Both the position numbers and the translations under genes were made by a program. A DNA stretch of 64,000 bases from Rhyacophila brunnea (lineage: Eukaryota; Arthropoda; Insecta; Trichoptera; Rhyacophilidae): positions 1-64,000 of the forward strand of contig JAGYXB010001065.1 in assembly GCA_022495005.1 (NCBI GenBank), read 5' to 3'. Positions 19,422 to 30,585 of this stretch are shown here, in pieces. Under the pieces are notes generated by a model. That model was not told the origin of the DNA. It saw only the letters and a list, made by a program, of their open reading frames with translations, and searched no databases. Each line of letters begins with the position of its first letter. Position 1 is the stretch's first letter.

Positions 19422-19739
19422 AAGTTAAATATAAAATTCCTCGAAAATAACGCACTTCCAACAAACCATCACGAGTTTGTAAAGTGGCAAGATAGCAGTG
19501 CAAAGATAGCAGCGTTGGAGTGGTGAGGTGGGGTGGCGAAGCGCACACCTGCGTCTAACCGTTGTCGATCGCGCGGACTTACTCGAGTGTGAGTGTGTTG
19601 AAAATCACTGTTTGGAAACTTATAGAAATGGAATGGTCAGGTTGAGGGGCGCCCTCTTATACACAGCCATTGTTTATCTCAAAATATCAATAGGTGAATA
19701 AATTACATTAAAATCTAATTTATTAATCATCAAATTATT

Positions 19740-19842
19740 TAAAAAAATTCGGCGACTCATTTTTGTCTTTAATTTTCCGCTCTTTGAATAACTGCCGCCC
19801 TGATGCGGCGCATAGTCTGCCTGCCCCCACAGGACGTCACTG
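19740..19842. repeat. Right-end fragment of the GACGTC hAT MITE
   Basis: Shares ACTGCCGCCC, GTCTGCCTGCCCCCAC and the end GGACGTCACTG with 12690-12893 and, more loosely, with 37831-38147. The left end was not found. Confidence 0.5.
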
Positions 19843-20921
19843 CAGATTACTGTCGAACGTTAAATAGGTATAGGTCTGACGATTCCGACGAAGTCGTTTG
19901 AAGAATGATATTTACCAGAAGTGATTTTACTTTATGGCGCGACAGAAAATTAATAAACTCTAAACTATTCTAGTAAGTATAGTATACCTACAAATATATT
20001 GAAGCCAACTGTTAATTTTAAAAAGAAAAATTCTTTTACAGATGTTCACGTGTTGCGAATTCGGATATAATCTCCCCCTAATTTTCCTCGCAACTAATAT
20101 GGCACGCTAATATTATAATTATTGTTATCTTGGATGTAGATATCTCCAAGTTGATTACATTCTTTTCGGTCCTATGCTTGCGCTGCCTACCTTTTTTACC
20201 TTTTAGATACTACTGGATGACTTTGTTTCGTCTTACGATTTTTTTTATAATTTTATTTTTCTTCTAAGAGTTGGCTAATTACCTTTTTATTTTCTAGTGG
20301 GTTGCTGTTGCCGTTTACTACCTATTATATTTCCCCGTGGCGAGTAGTTTCATTTTATTCAATTATGTCACAAGCTTCTATTTTTTATTTGTAAAAAACT
20401 TTCAAAAGAGTCTGGTTGTATGTCCATTAAACAAATTAAATTAGTAATTTTCCATGAAAATATATAAAATGAAGGTACCTACACAATAATCATATTCTAT
20501 TCTCCGAATCATCTCAGTAGATTTTTTATATTATTTTATTATGTTTGTATCCAATTACCATTATGACCGGGCACGAAAAGCCCAGACGAGCACGTGCTAT
20601 AAAAACTTGCTTGTTAAAATATTGGTTAATGATCTATCCAAGAAAATGTACACAGGAAGCATTCATCGCGTGGGAAGTCCACAGTTTCCTTCGAATAGCT
20701 GTAGGTACATTTATTATTATAAGTACTTAGTGACAGAAGGAATTATTGACTGTGAATATGACTTACCAGATAGAGTTATAATAGGAAAATTAGGTTCTGT
20801 ATAATTCTTACAAATTCGAATCTTTAACTAGGTTTATCTTTTAATCAGTTATTCTTATATTTGCTATATCTTCTTGGCAGCTATAGAACTTTAGTGCCAT
20901 CTCATAATGGATGCCTGTGAA
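19843..20921. other. AT-rich stretch, no gene supported
   Basis: An 87-codon frame at 20541-20804 has AT-driven composition and no recognisable family, so I do not call it a gene. Nothing else is seen. Confidence 0.4.
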
Positions 20922-21400
20922 CACCGACGTCCCTAGGGTATAGGCAGTAGGCTATGCGTTGCTTAGGGGGCGGCAAATGAAGGAAAGAATACACATTTTA
21001 GAACTTTTGAAAGCAATGGCAGATTTTCATGAAGCGGACAATGCGGCTTTATTAGAAAGTACTTTTAAGATATCTTAGCTTAAAAAATAACTGACGTATA
21101 CAAAATGTTGGCACTATAACTTTTCGATTGTTGTGTCGTGATACACTATGGCGGTTTATGGTACAGGTAAATTTTTCATTAGGGGGGTCTAAACTTGTCA
21201 GGGTGTAAGACCTCTATGTACCTACCTAAAACCACCGCTGTATGAGTGTATGTTTCGTGGAAATGCTCTAACCGTCTAATCGTCAGAAGATGTGTAAGTA
21301 ATTTTTTCAAGATTTTTCCAGCGAATTTTAAATTAAAAATAAAATGGAAAGGAAATTTTAAGTCTGCTTAAGAGCAGCACTTTGCATAGGGACGTTACTG
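20922..21400. mobile_element. hAT-type MITE, GACGTC family, 479 bp
   Basis: Left end CACCGACGTCCCTAGGG; right end read backwards CAGTAACGTCCCTATGC. Flanks CCTGTGAA (20914-20921) and CCTGTGAG (21401-21408) form an 8-bp duplication with one mismatch, as hAT elements make. Interior non-coding. Confidence 0.85.
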
Positions 21401-22739
21401 CCTGTGAGGTTGTTTGTTTTCTATTCTACGAAAGTGGGACGTGATTCAATAAATTTTAATATTTACCTTTGAGAAGAGACCACTTTATCAACATCATGAA
21501 ATTTCTTCGTATAAAAGTTTTTATCATTAGGGCGAAGGCACCCAATTTAATTTATGGAATAGACTAATTTTACAACGTTTTTATTAGGTCGTATTCTTAT
21601 ATGTCCGGTGGTTGGTTATCCAGTACAAATCTTGCAATCGATTTTTAACTATCTTCCCGACTAGCTAGACATTTGAAACTTTTAGAATATATCAGAACAC
21701 GATGCCAATGCATTCTTTTAATACTTTTAGCCGTCTTTAAGTAGAATTGAATTCATTTTCAGTTAATTCTGTTTTGGATGAAAAGTTATTTCGGATGAAA
21801 TCCGTAATCCAATCCACTATTATTGGTTGCTAGAGGACTGGGGTCCTGTCCTAGCAACTAAATTATTAATATATACGTGCGTTACTATGGAAATCAACAT
21901 GAAATATCATTTTGACATTTCAGTATTATTTCTATCAAGTACAAATTTTTTTGATCGTTTAAGCTAGTCAAGTCAAGTTTATATGATTCAACAGAAAATT
22001 TAAAAACGTTGTACTTATATAAAAAGTTCTTTTTATCTTGTAATTATTATTGGATAAGTTAGTATCTAATTATATAATTAATTATTCGTTCGAAATATCA
22101 GTGTCATAACGCGGACGTGTATTAGTATATTAGAAAGTTCTTCCCAGTACTCTAGTAACTAAGGTACACACAAATCTGTTATGTGCTGGTAACACAAATT
22201 TAAAGTGCGCTCATTTTTCGTTAGGCTACGCACGCTGGGGCGTAGCTGCTACGGTATACCTACGGTGGAGGAAAAACTCATAGATACTAATATATAATAT
22301 TATGATCACCGACAAGTTCATCCAGACGAACAAAGTTTCTGACCCACATCTCAACATAGTACGCCACTGCATGGCCTAATCAGAGCTGCATTAATCAGTG
22401 CTCGCTCAGTGGCGTCTATCAACCTGTTCTCAGTTCAATTTAGTTTAGACCTAGCAATCAATTGATTCAATTTATCAAGTCTTTGTGCGAAATTTTTTAT
22501 TCTGATCACATCAAATCTGGAAATTTATAGATCGTTTAAAATATTGGGTGATGAAGTACGTTAACCACCCAAGCGTTTTTATTATATTATATAGGAGGAA
22601 AACGCAAGGTAATTTTATCGTCATTTCTATTTTAGTTGTTTCATAAAAATATTAGGTGTACGAATTTTGACTGTGCTTGTATAGGTATTATGCTAACTTG
22701 TATTACTTACCAAGTCTGGATTAACGATAGAAATAAAGG
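21401..22739. other. AT-rich stretch, no gene seen
   Basis: No coding block. A near-palindrome built of two GTTGCTAG half-sites is at 21826-21858 (reported separately). Confidence 0.4.
21826..21858. repeat. Palindrome of GTTGCTAG half-sites
   Basis: GTTGCTAG at 21826-21833 and CTAGCAAC at 21851-21858 face each other across 17 bases. The half-site resembles that of RFX X-box motifs. There is no gene next to it, so a regulatory role is speculative. Confidence 0.2.
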
Positions 22740-22747
22740 GGAACAGG

Positions 22748-23190
22748 CATGGCCCCCACAAAGGGGGGGGCTGACAGGGCTCTAGCCTGGGGGGCCGGGC
22801 TCAGGAAGGGCCCGGCGTGGCGAGTCGGCCAGATAAGTGATATAAACACACATCAATAATTGTCTCTATACCTATATCTCTATAATATCACCTGCGGCGA
22901 TATTTTTCTTCAATAGTGTTATTATTTATTCATGTGGTTGTACGATACATTTTTTTTTATTGTTTTTTTAACAATTTTTAACTGTGTGCTGATACTCGAC
23001 AACTCCATAATTCAAATGGATGTATTAAAATATACAAAAAAAATTAAATATAGGTACACATTAATTTTACCGTGTACACCATTTGAAAAACGCTACTGTA
23101 GAACGTCACACTGTCTTTATCTTTAACGATAGGTAGGTGGGCCGCCAAAAATTCTAGCCTGGGGGCCTGCTTCAGTATGTGTAGGCCATG
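22748..23190. mobile_element. hAT-type MITE (family 1, copy B), 443 bp
   Basis: Ends CATGGCCCCCACA and, from the right, CATGGCCTACACA. Perfect 8-bp duplication GGAACAGG at 22740-22747 and 23191-23198. It is the uninterrupted sister of the copy at 16710-17773. The 64-codon frame inside is AT-driven and not a gene. Confidence 0.92.
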
Positions 23191-23198
23191 GGAACAGG

Positions 23199-24577
23199 TC
23201 AACAAATTTGCGAGGACTTGCAAAAATAATTGAATTCATAAATGGAAAAGATTTTTTACGATCGCCAATCAAACGAAAAAAATACCATTCAATTGGCCAA
23301 CACTTTTCATTCGCTTCCTGTAATATGAGTAAAGCCTGAAAACCTTAATAAAATCAAGTTTACTTTTTATTTTATGTTTTGTTTTAAAATTTCAAATATT
23401 TTTAATTATGCTTGTTTTTTGGGTCCCCGATGGTCTGGTCCTGCTTCTTGTAGTCGTTATCAATTTTCATATATTTCATTGCGAACCGGTTCGCTAGCCA
23501 TGTATTAAAAACCAATTGGTTTTACGGCTTAACCGTTTGACTGACACAACCAACCAAGCTCTAATGTATAGATAGGAAAATAGTTAGTGTGTAGCCCGTA
23601 GCCGACCAGCAACCCTTTTATCGAATATTTTTCCGAAAAGCATTTGTCGGGCTGCTAAATGCTCGTGACTTCCTCAGGAAATTGCTATCATTAGTGACTC
23701 AAAGAAAGTGGTCGCTCAAAAATGTTTTTATCAAGGTTTCACAAATCATTCGCGTCTGTCTACAAGTTAGTTCTCAATTATTATATTATTGTGATTCGTG
23801 TAACATAATTACATAAAAATATTCCAAGTCAACAGAAATATCAGTAGGGTCTTGAGATTATATTCTTCTACGTATTCGACAGCAATATCCAGAGCTTTTA
23901 GTAGGTACCTATTTAGGCTCGGTTTAGTAGAAAAATCGGGAATGGGACGACTGGCCTCCGGACAATTGGACGCCGCACTGTCGTAGACACGTGTAGACGA
24001 GTTATTTTAATCAGTTTCTATCTACTTCTTAGTAGTTTGAATTCATTTAACTCTTAACATAATGTATTCTTTATCGCGGATTGAGAATTACCATGCCTAA
24101 GGCTTTATATTAAATAAAAAACTCTTCTTTCGTTGGAAGTTAAACATATGCACGATTAAATCATTGTTTACGTCTGCATATTTACATTCTTACCAACTAT
24201 TAAATCATAATATAATCATTGAAGCATAAATAATAATATTGAATATTTTTTTTAAAGTACCTATAAGTACCTAACGTCTATTTATTTTCGAATTCCGTGG
24301 CGTCCAGTTGTCCGGTGCCAAATCGTTCTAGACCCGAAAAATCGAACGTGGTTCGCTTCCGGTTTTTCAAAAAAACAATTGTCTACATAAGTAGCTATGC
24401 CTTCCTACCTGCTTAGTCAGGAATATGTATATTTTGGATAAATTAATTTTATTTCAAAACTCAAAAAGTAGTTATATATTCCAGGTGGGGTACCAATATG
24501 GACACCGCAATATGTAGATGTTCAATCACATTAGGTAGGTACCTAGTTCATTCATTCACTCGTATAGGGGCAGGGCA
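23199..24577. other. AT-rich stretch, no gene seen
   Basis: No supported coding or repeat feature. A short frame starting with ATG near 23720 (MFLSRFHKSFASVYK) was considered as a first exon of the downstream TMEM26 gene and rejected. Confidence 0.4.
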
Positions 24578-27500
24578 CAGGCGACAGAATATATATCGAC
24601 GACCCCAGGAAAAACCATTGTAAGTCTGAAAATAGCGTTTCCGGTTTTATTAGCTTTTTATAATATTTAATTTTTTATGCATGTCCTGTAAAAAAATCAG
24701 GTCTCTAGCATAAAAATTGACGAAGTTAGGTTTTTGACAATGGTGCTCTATATCTACATATCGCATCGACCAAATTTGTGTTCACAGAAATATCCGAGGA
24801 GTATAGTCATATCTCGATAACAAAAGTGCACTGCGCTTTATTTTACAAATAAGAAGGTTGTTATACTTGTTATAACATTCTTTTACGGAGATCTAAAGAA
24901 ACAGCATGATTTATATTGACGTATCACAATAATTTAAAAAAACATATTGGTTTATCTCCGAAAAATATTGGTATTTGCAGTGAGTATTTGCATTATTAGT
25001 TTAAAAGTTAGTCAATATTATTGTGTCAGAAAGTTAAGTTATTATATTATTTAATATAAAACAAATACCGAAAAGAAACGGAATTAATTTTCACTTGCAT
25101 AGCTACTTTAAAAAACTTCTCAGTTATTATAATAATTTATTTAAGTTAAGTTAAGTTAAGTTAAGTTAAGTTAAGTTATTATAAAATTAATTCACTGCAT
25201 GATAAAGACCTTTTTAATCTCTCTCTTACTCTTTTCGGTTGATTACTCTCCCATATAGATACTCAACAAAACAATGAAGTAAAGTTTAAATTTGAAAATT
25301 TTATATTATTTAATATAAAAATAATATCATATATAAAACGTTATTTATATATAATTATATTTAATTACTTTGCAGTTACCTACTTAACTTAAAATGAGTT
25401 TGTAATATTTTAATATATAAATTTAATTTACATAAATACCCAGTAGAAAAATACATATTTTAATTAAATATTACTATCACTATAAAATCAAATATTTTGG
25501 ATCTAAAAAGGTAACTACCTAAAATATTATGTTTTAACTTCAAAATGTTATTTTATCATTAGTAGAAAATGACATTACATATTATTTTGGTTGAATTAAT
25601 CTTGCACAAAGATAATAAAAATCACTATTATCATGGTTCAGTTTGAAAACATTACTAATTGCTGACTATTTTTTTATGATCCAACCAAGTTAAATAATCC
25701 TTTTCATTGCATTTTGAAATGGAATTATTTATGAATGGCTTGCTTTGGAAATAGTATAATAGTAATGAACTTCGTCTAAATATCAATAACACGTGCGTCA
25801 GTTCTTAGTATTTTTGAAAATATAAAAGGGTACACATTAAGTAAATTATGCATAATTTTGTATTTTGAATATTCCTCAAAGATAGAAATTACCCAAAGGA
25901 TTATATTATTTTATTACATGCCATTCGCCGAAAGGGATTAAGCGGCTGGGATTTTTGAAAACGTGTTTTGACGTGACATTGTTTACAATACAATTTGAAA
26001 GTAACAATAAAATTTTAATGGTCAATAATTGTTAAAGCATTTTATGCTTATCTAAGTAGATATATTTTGGAAAAAGGATGAAGTAAAGTAAACAAAATGA
26101 TGTGTAGGTATTCTGAAAACAAGCCCATCGCTGGTGATTGGGAATTTTTAATATTACCTACTAATTAAAGACATAAGTATATTATAATCTTAGCATTGGT
26201 GAGTGGTGACATAATTTTCGATGTTAGTTAAATTTGTTCAAAATAAATATATAGTGTTGCTTTTAACAAACAATAACATTTCTATAATATTTTCATCACA
26301 ATTTGACATAGCTTATTTGACTTTTAACACTATAGATAATTACATAAATATTATGTATCTATAGTTTGTGAAAAACTCAAATAAACCATGTCAAATGGTG
26401 ATATCATACACGGTATCTCGTAGATTTTAATTAAAATATCAATTGGATTTGAAAAGTCTGTAATGGTAAGTATGTACTTAAATTCATATACTTACCTCCT
26501 ATTCACCTATTGACTATGATTTTTATAAATTATGAAAACCTTTTTAAATAGTAACTACCTAATTATTATTTCATCCAATTTAAATCGGTCTGAATTATAC
26601 ATTTTGTAAAACTATCAAAATAAATAGTTATGAATGAACAAATGATATAGTAAACTGTGTTTCTTTGAGAAAATTTGTATTAAAACTCTACGCAATCGAT
26701 TAAATAACAATATAACATTTCAAGAACATACTAATTACTTGAATGCAAAATTTTTTTTTTTCAGTTTATAAAAAAAATGCAAATCCACACCAACAAAATA
26801 AATTTGATTATTTAAATTTGAGAGTATTAGTACACATTTATTTCAACCTTTTAAATAAATAATAAAAATCATAAAACATCGTATTAATTAACGTAACAGA
26901 GCTCAATTAAGAAATATACTTACTGAAGTTTATGTTGACAATATAATATAATCAATCTATATTTAATTATAATTGGCAATAACATTCATATTAACGATTG
27001 AGATTAAAAAATACAAACGATAATTAATATGGTCATAATTTATATGAAATTTTATAATCTTAATTATAGAAAGGTATTATAAAATTATATGCACAAATAA
27101 GGATACTCTTAAAAAAATAGAAGGTAGGTACTGACAAAGCAATTTCTCTTGTTTATACAGATACTGTATGAATATCATTTTAGATAGGTACATAATCATA
27201 ATTATCGAATGGACTTGTAATACAAGCCTAATAATTATATTAAGTATATATTTTTATATAAAGATTTCTGATGATGCACAGTTGACTGCGGTCTCATCTG
27301 AGAACGAAAGTAATAAACCTCTCTTTCATTAATAATTGTTAGGTAAACATAACATTAGTTATTTTGTTAATACGTAGTTATAATTTTCAAACTAGAAAAT
27401 CTATATTTTTGCAAATAGTATGATGTTTAGATATGTATATCTGTGCCAAATGTTCAAGAATATATTTCAGTAGTTGTGTACTACCTACATTCTTATGTTC

Positions 27501-28504
27501 AAATAAGCAAAGCGGTTAGTAATTTATATTATTGTATTAAACCGTACATATGTTTTTTCTAAAATGGTAATTACTTATTTAAATAAAATTCATTCCCTCA
27601 GAAATACAATGATGCAGTTAATAAAGTATATAAGTAATTATTTCCCTAGTTTTCATAATTAAGTCAACTACTATTAATAAATTAAAATTGGCTTAGTGAT
27701 TTACATGGCGATTGACATTATGTTTTTTCAACAGTTTTAATGAAAATTGTGTTGTAAAGAATAAAAAAACATTTCTTTTAGCTATTTTTTAAATCTAATA
27801 GTTACCAATGTTATGTACTAATTTCTTATACAACTTTTTTATTATTCCATTATTAACATTTTTCCTGAATGTTTATTGTTTCGTTATGTACATATTCTCA
27901 TTATTTATAAAAATATCAATAATAATTTACAAAAAAATTAAAAAAATCATACTTAAATACTTTTAAATTATAAAAACTCCGTATAAAAATATATATATGT
28001 CAATATATCCTCATACTCTTTGTTAAAACTTTATAGACACGCTGTATTATTTCGAGTTAAACATTGCGCAATGATGGTTCTTCCGTAAAAGAGCATTATA
28101 AATATAGGTGTACTAAATAAAATCGTATAGAGAAAGAAAAACGTGACGTAAAACAAGGTTATATCTCAGGGTATGAGTCTGTTACGCGGAGTCTGTAATC
28201 TATTTCGTCCGCGCAAAAGCATGTTGAATCAAGTCAAAGCACCAAGCACGTAATATTATTCCAAATAAAAACGATTTTTTGACATTATCTCAGCTGTTTA
28301 TTAATTAATCAACATTAAATTTTGATAGGAATATAGACCATAAATTGGTTTATCTGATTTACTTAAATAAGATAAGAAAAAACTATCTCATTTTATATGA
28401 TGAATTTAATAGCGTAAATATTTTAGTTTTTTCGCTCTCCTGAACATTTGTGATTTTAGACTTACACCGGTTTTTCCTGGGGCCGTCGATATATTCAGCG
28501 CCTG
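24578..28504. mobile_element. 3.9 kb AT-rich block between 55-bp inverted repeats
   Basis: The left repeat at 24578-24634 (CAGGCGACAGAATATATATC, CCCCAGGAAAAACC, TGTAAGTCT) recurs inverted at 28451-28504 (CAGGCGCTGAATATATCGAC on the minus strand), nearly base for base apart from a 2-base and a 1-base gap. Everything between is very AT-rich with no ORF of note. The likely reading is a large non-coding DNA transposon or two solo copies in opposite orientation. No target duplication is visible (GCAGGGCA against AAATAGAA), so the two ends may not belong to one insertion. Confidence 0.55.
25141..25177 (+). repeat. (TTAAG)n microsatellite, about seven units
   Basis: TTAAG repeated without error. 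It differs from the common insect telomere unit TTAGG and lies in AT-rich internal DNA, so it is an ordinary microsatellite. Confidence 0.85.
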
Positions 28505-29765
28505 AAATAGAAAATTTAATAAACCGGAGTGCTCCATAATTTTTCGAAAGAAGTTTTATAGAGAAGAACTTATAACTTTGGAGTCTTTAAACTTATAAAA
28601 TGTATATATATATTTAAGATTTGGAAAGACAAAGTTCATGTATACTAAATATACTGTGAACAACTGCATTATATTCGCTTCTTCTTTATCTACGCCTATA
28701 AGCAGCTCGAATATATATTGAAATCACCTAAAATTATTTTAACGAGAATAAGACGAAACCATATTATTGCTTGTAGAAATAGAGGTTTCCGACCCGACTT
28801 GACATACAAATTATATTATACTATGCGTCCGATAAGTAGTCGTAGAGTCGCATAGGTACCTACATCACTATCACAATCCATTGATTATTATAACTAATTT
28901 ACGCAACGGGCACTAAGCACGAAGCAGAATTTTAAAATTTTCCACGAGATGGACCACAAGTCTCAACAATTTTACGAGCTGAAGAACCGGGCTATTTCGA
29001 GCCCTGGACATATTCCACATCACATTGATAAAAGACAACAGCACTAGAGAGTCACCAGTAGACCCTTCCTTAAGCGATGCTAGCCAGAGCGCTTAGATCA
29101 GCTTAGTAAATGGGTGAGTCCCACAGGAAAGGCATACAGCGTTTCGAAAAAATGTTCAGCGGTGGATTGAATTTCTCCGTAGTTGGCAGTCAACGTGGCA
29201 TTTTCGTGTGACATCTCCGCGATATGATTTTTGGAGGTGTATCCTTCTAATAAACGTATAGGTACCTACTAAGTTTAAATTGGCACATCCTGTACATTGT
29301 TGAATGACTGTCTTTTAAGGCTTTTGGACTATGTTGCCATGCATTTTGCCATTTTTATCACGATATATTAAAATCCGCGATGCCTTCCAGTGCCACCACT
29401 AATGGGTGCATTGATCCACTGCGCTTTCACCGAGTTGGCAACCTACAGGATTTGTGACGTCACTAGACAAAGTGGCGCCATAGGTTGACCTAAACATAAT
29501 ATTGCCACATCATTTAGTTTAAGTTCATTAACGACCAATTTAATGTAAAATTCTTTTTTTTTTTTACTACCTATTTCAAAAGCTACAAAAATTGACCTAC
29601 AAACCCACTGACGTTTTAGATTAGGAAGACCATGCCACTGCCGCAGTCGTCAAAAAACTTATTTACACACACTTAAATATTACAATTTATTTATAATACC
29701 TATTCGCAATATTTTACACAGCCAATCTGCCATTCTGAAATAGAGCATGGCTTGGTTACCCGTTA
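28505..29765. other. Intergenic stretch with one degenerate coding-like patch
   Basis: AT-rich except for the patch at 28930-29240, listed separately. A T run is at 29553-29565. No other feature. Confidence 0.4.
28930..29240 (-). pseudogene. Degenerate coding-like patch, unidentified
   Basis: Minus-strand frames read ENATLTANYGEIQSTAEHFF and ETLYAFPVGLTHLLS, then, after a frame change, EGSTGDSLVLLSFINVMWNM. The composition is GC-richer and protein-like, but stops and at least one frameshift interrupt it. I cannot assign a family. It is probably a decayed transposon or processed sequence. Confidence 0.3.
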
Positions 29766-29773
29766 GTTTGGAT

Positions 29774-30345
29774 TAGGGATTGCAATACTGAATGAAAATA
29801 CCAATACCAGTATTTCGGTATTTGTTTATTGAATACCGGTATTCTTGAACTATACGAAAAAAATGGAAGTAACTACCAATAAAAATATAGATATAAAAAT
29901 CTCTTTAAAATATTGATATTTCATAGAAAAAATATCTAAATACGTAGATAGGTACATATTATAATATATAAACATTAAAAAATATGTGAAGGTAAGATAT
30001 GGTAGAGGTTGATACTTAAGCACTTAGTAGTTGAATAATTAGCACTTTCTTCTTCGAATGATCTTTCAATACATTTATAATATTATCTGATCATTTATAA
30101 TATAATATTATATGATCTTACATGTGTATGTGCCCCACCGATAATACCACATAGTTTCCATTCCCTTAGTTTATTGCAATTTTTACACTCACACATCGAA
30201 AAGCAACGGAAGTAAACTAGACATCATGTAATCCGACATAAAAATACAGTCCTGTTATAAATTTTAGTTAATACGGTTTGTTTCCACTTTCAATACCGAA
30301 TATATCGGTATTGTCTGATTTTGAAATCCGGTATTGCAATCCCTA
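29774..30345. mobile_element. hAT-type MITE (family 2, copy A), 572 bp
   Basis: Ends TAGGGATTGCAATAC and its inverted copy GTATTGCAATCCCTA, with a perfect 8-bp duplication GTTTGGAT at 29766-29773 and 30346-30353. The interior repeats TACCGGTATT words. Its sister is at 57780-58376. It sits 80 bases before the first visible TMEM26 exon. Confidence 0.95.
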
Positions 30346-30425
30346 GTTTGGATCAATATTCATGTTTTGAATGAAAATATACCAATTATTTAATTTATTG
30401 CTATTTCTTCATTTTTCTTTTACAG

Positions 30426-30585
30426 GTTTTGTCCATCAGTGTTCATCTATCTGGGAACAGTGGTGCCGGCGATATGGCTACTGGAGCTTCACAAAGTGGA
30501 GAAACGACTGCAGGCGAGGGAAGAACACTTCAATCTGACGGCGGGGACCGGTGTCGATCTCAAAGACATCAGTAAAATGTTGGGG
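30426..30585 (+). CDS. Tmem26: TMEM26-like gene, first visible exon
   Basis: Acceptor TTTTACAG before 30426, donor GGG|GTATTG. The first base completes a Trp codon. Codes FCPSVFIYLGTVVPAIWLL and the following amphipathic stretch, one membrane span of the family. Confidence 0.88.

Noticed and set aside
20541..20804. 87-codon plus-strand frame
   Set aside because: Two frames are open at once, AT-driven residues, no family and no splice context.
23720..23770. ATG frame MFLSRFHKSFASVYK as a first TMEM26 exon
   Set aside because: No similarity to the TMEM26 N-terminus and no donor in the phase needed (must end TG before GT).
25141..25177. TTAAG repeat as telomeric DNA
   Set aside because: The unit is not TTAGG, only seven copies, internal position.
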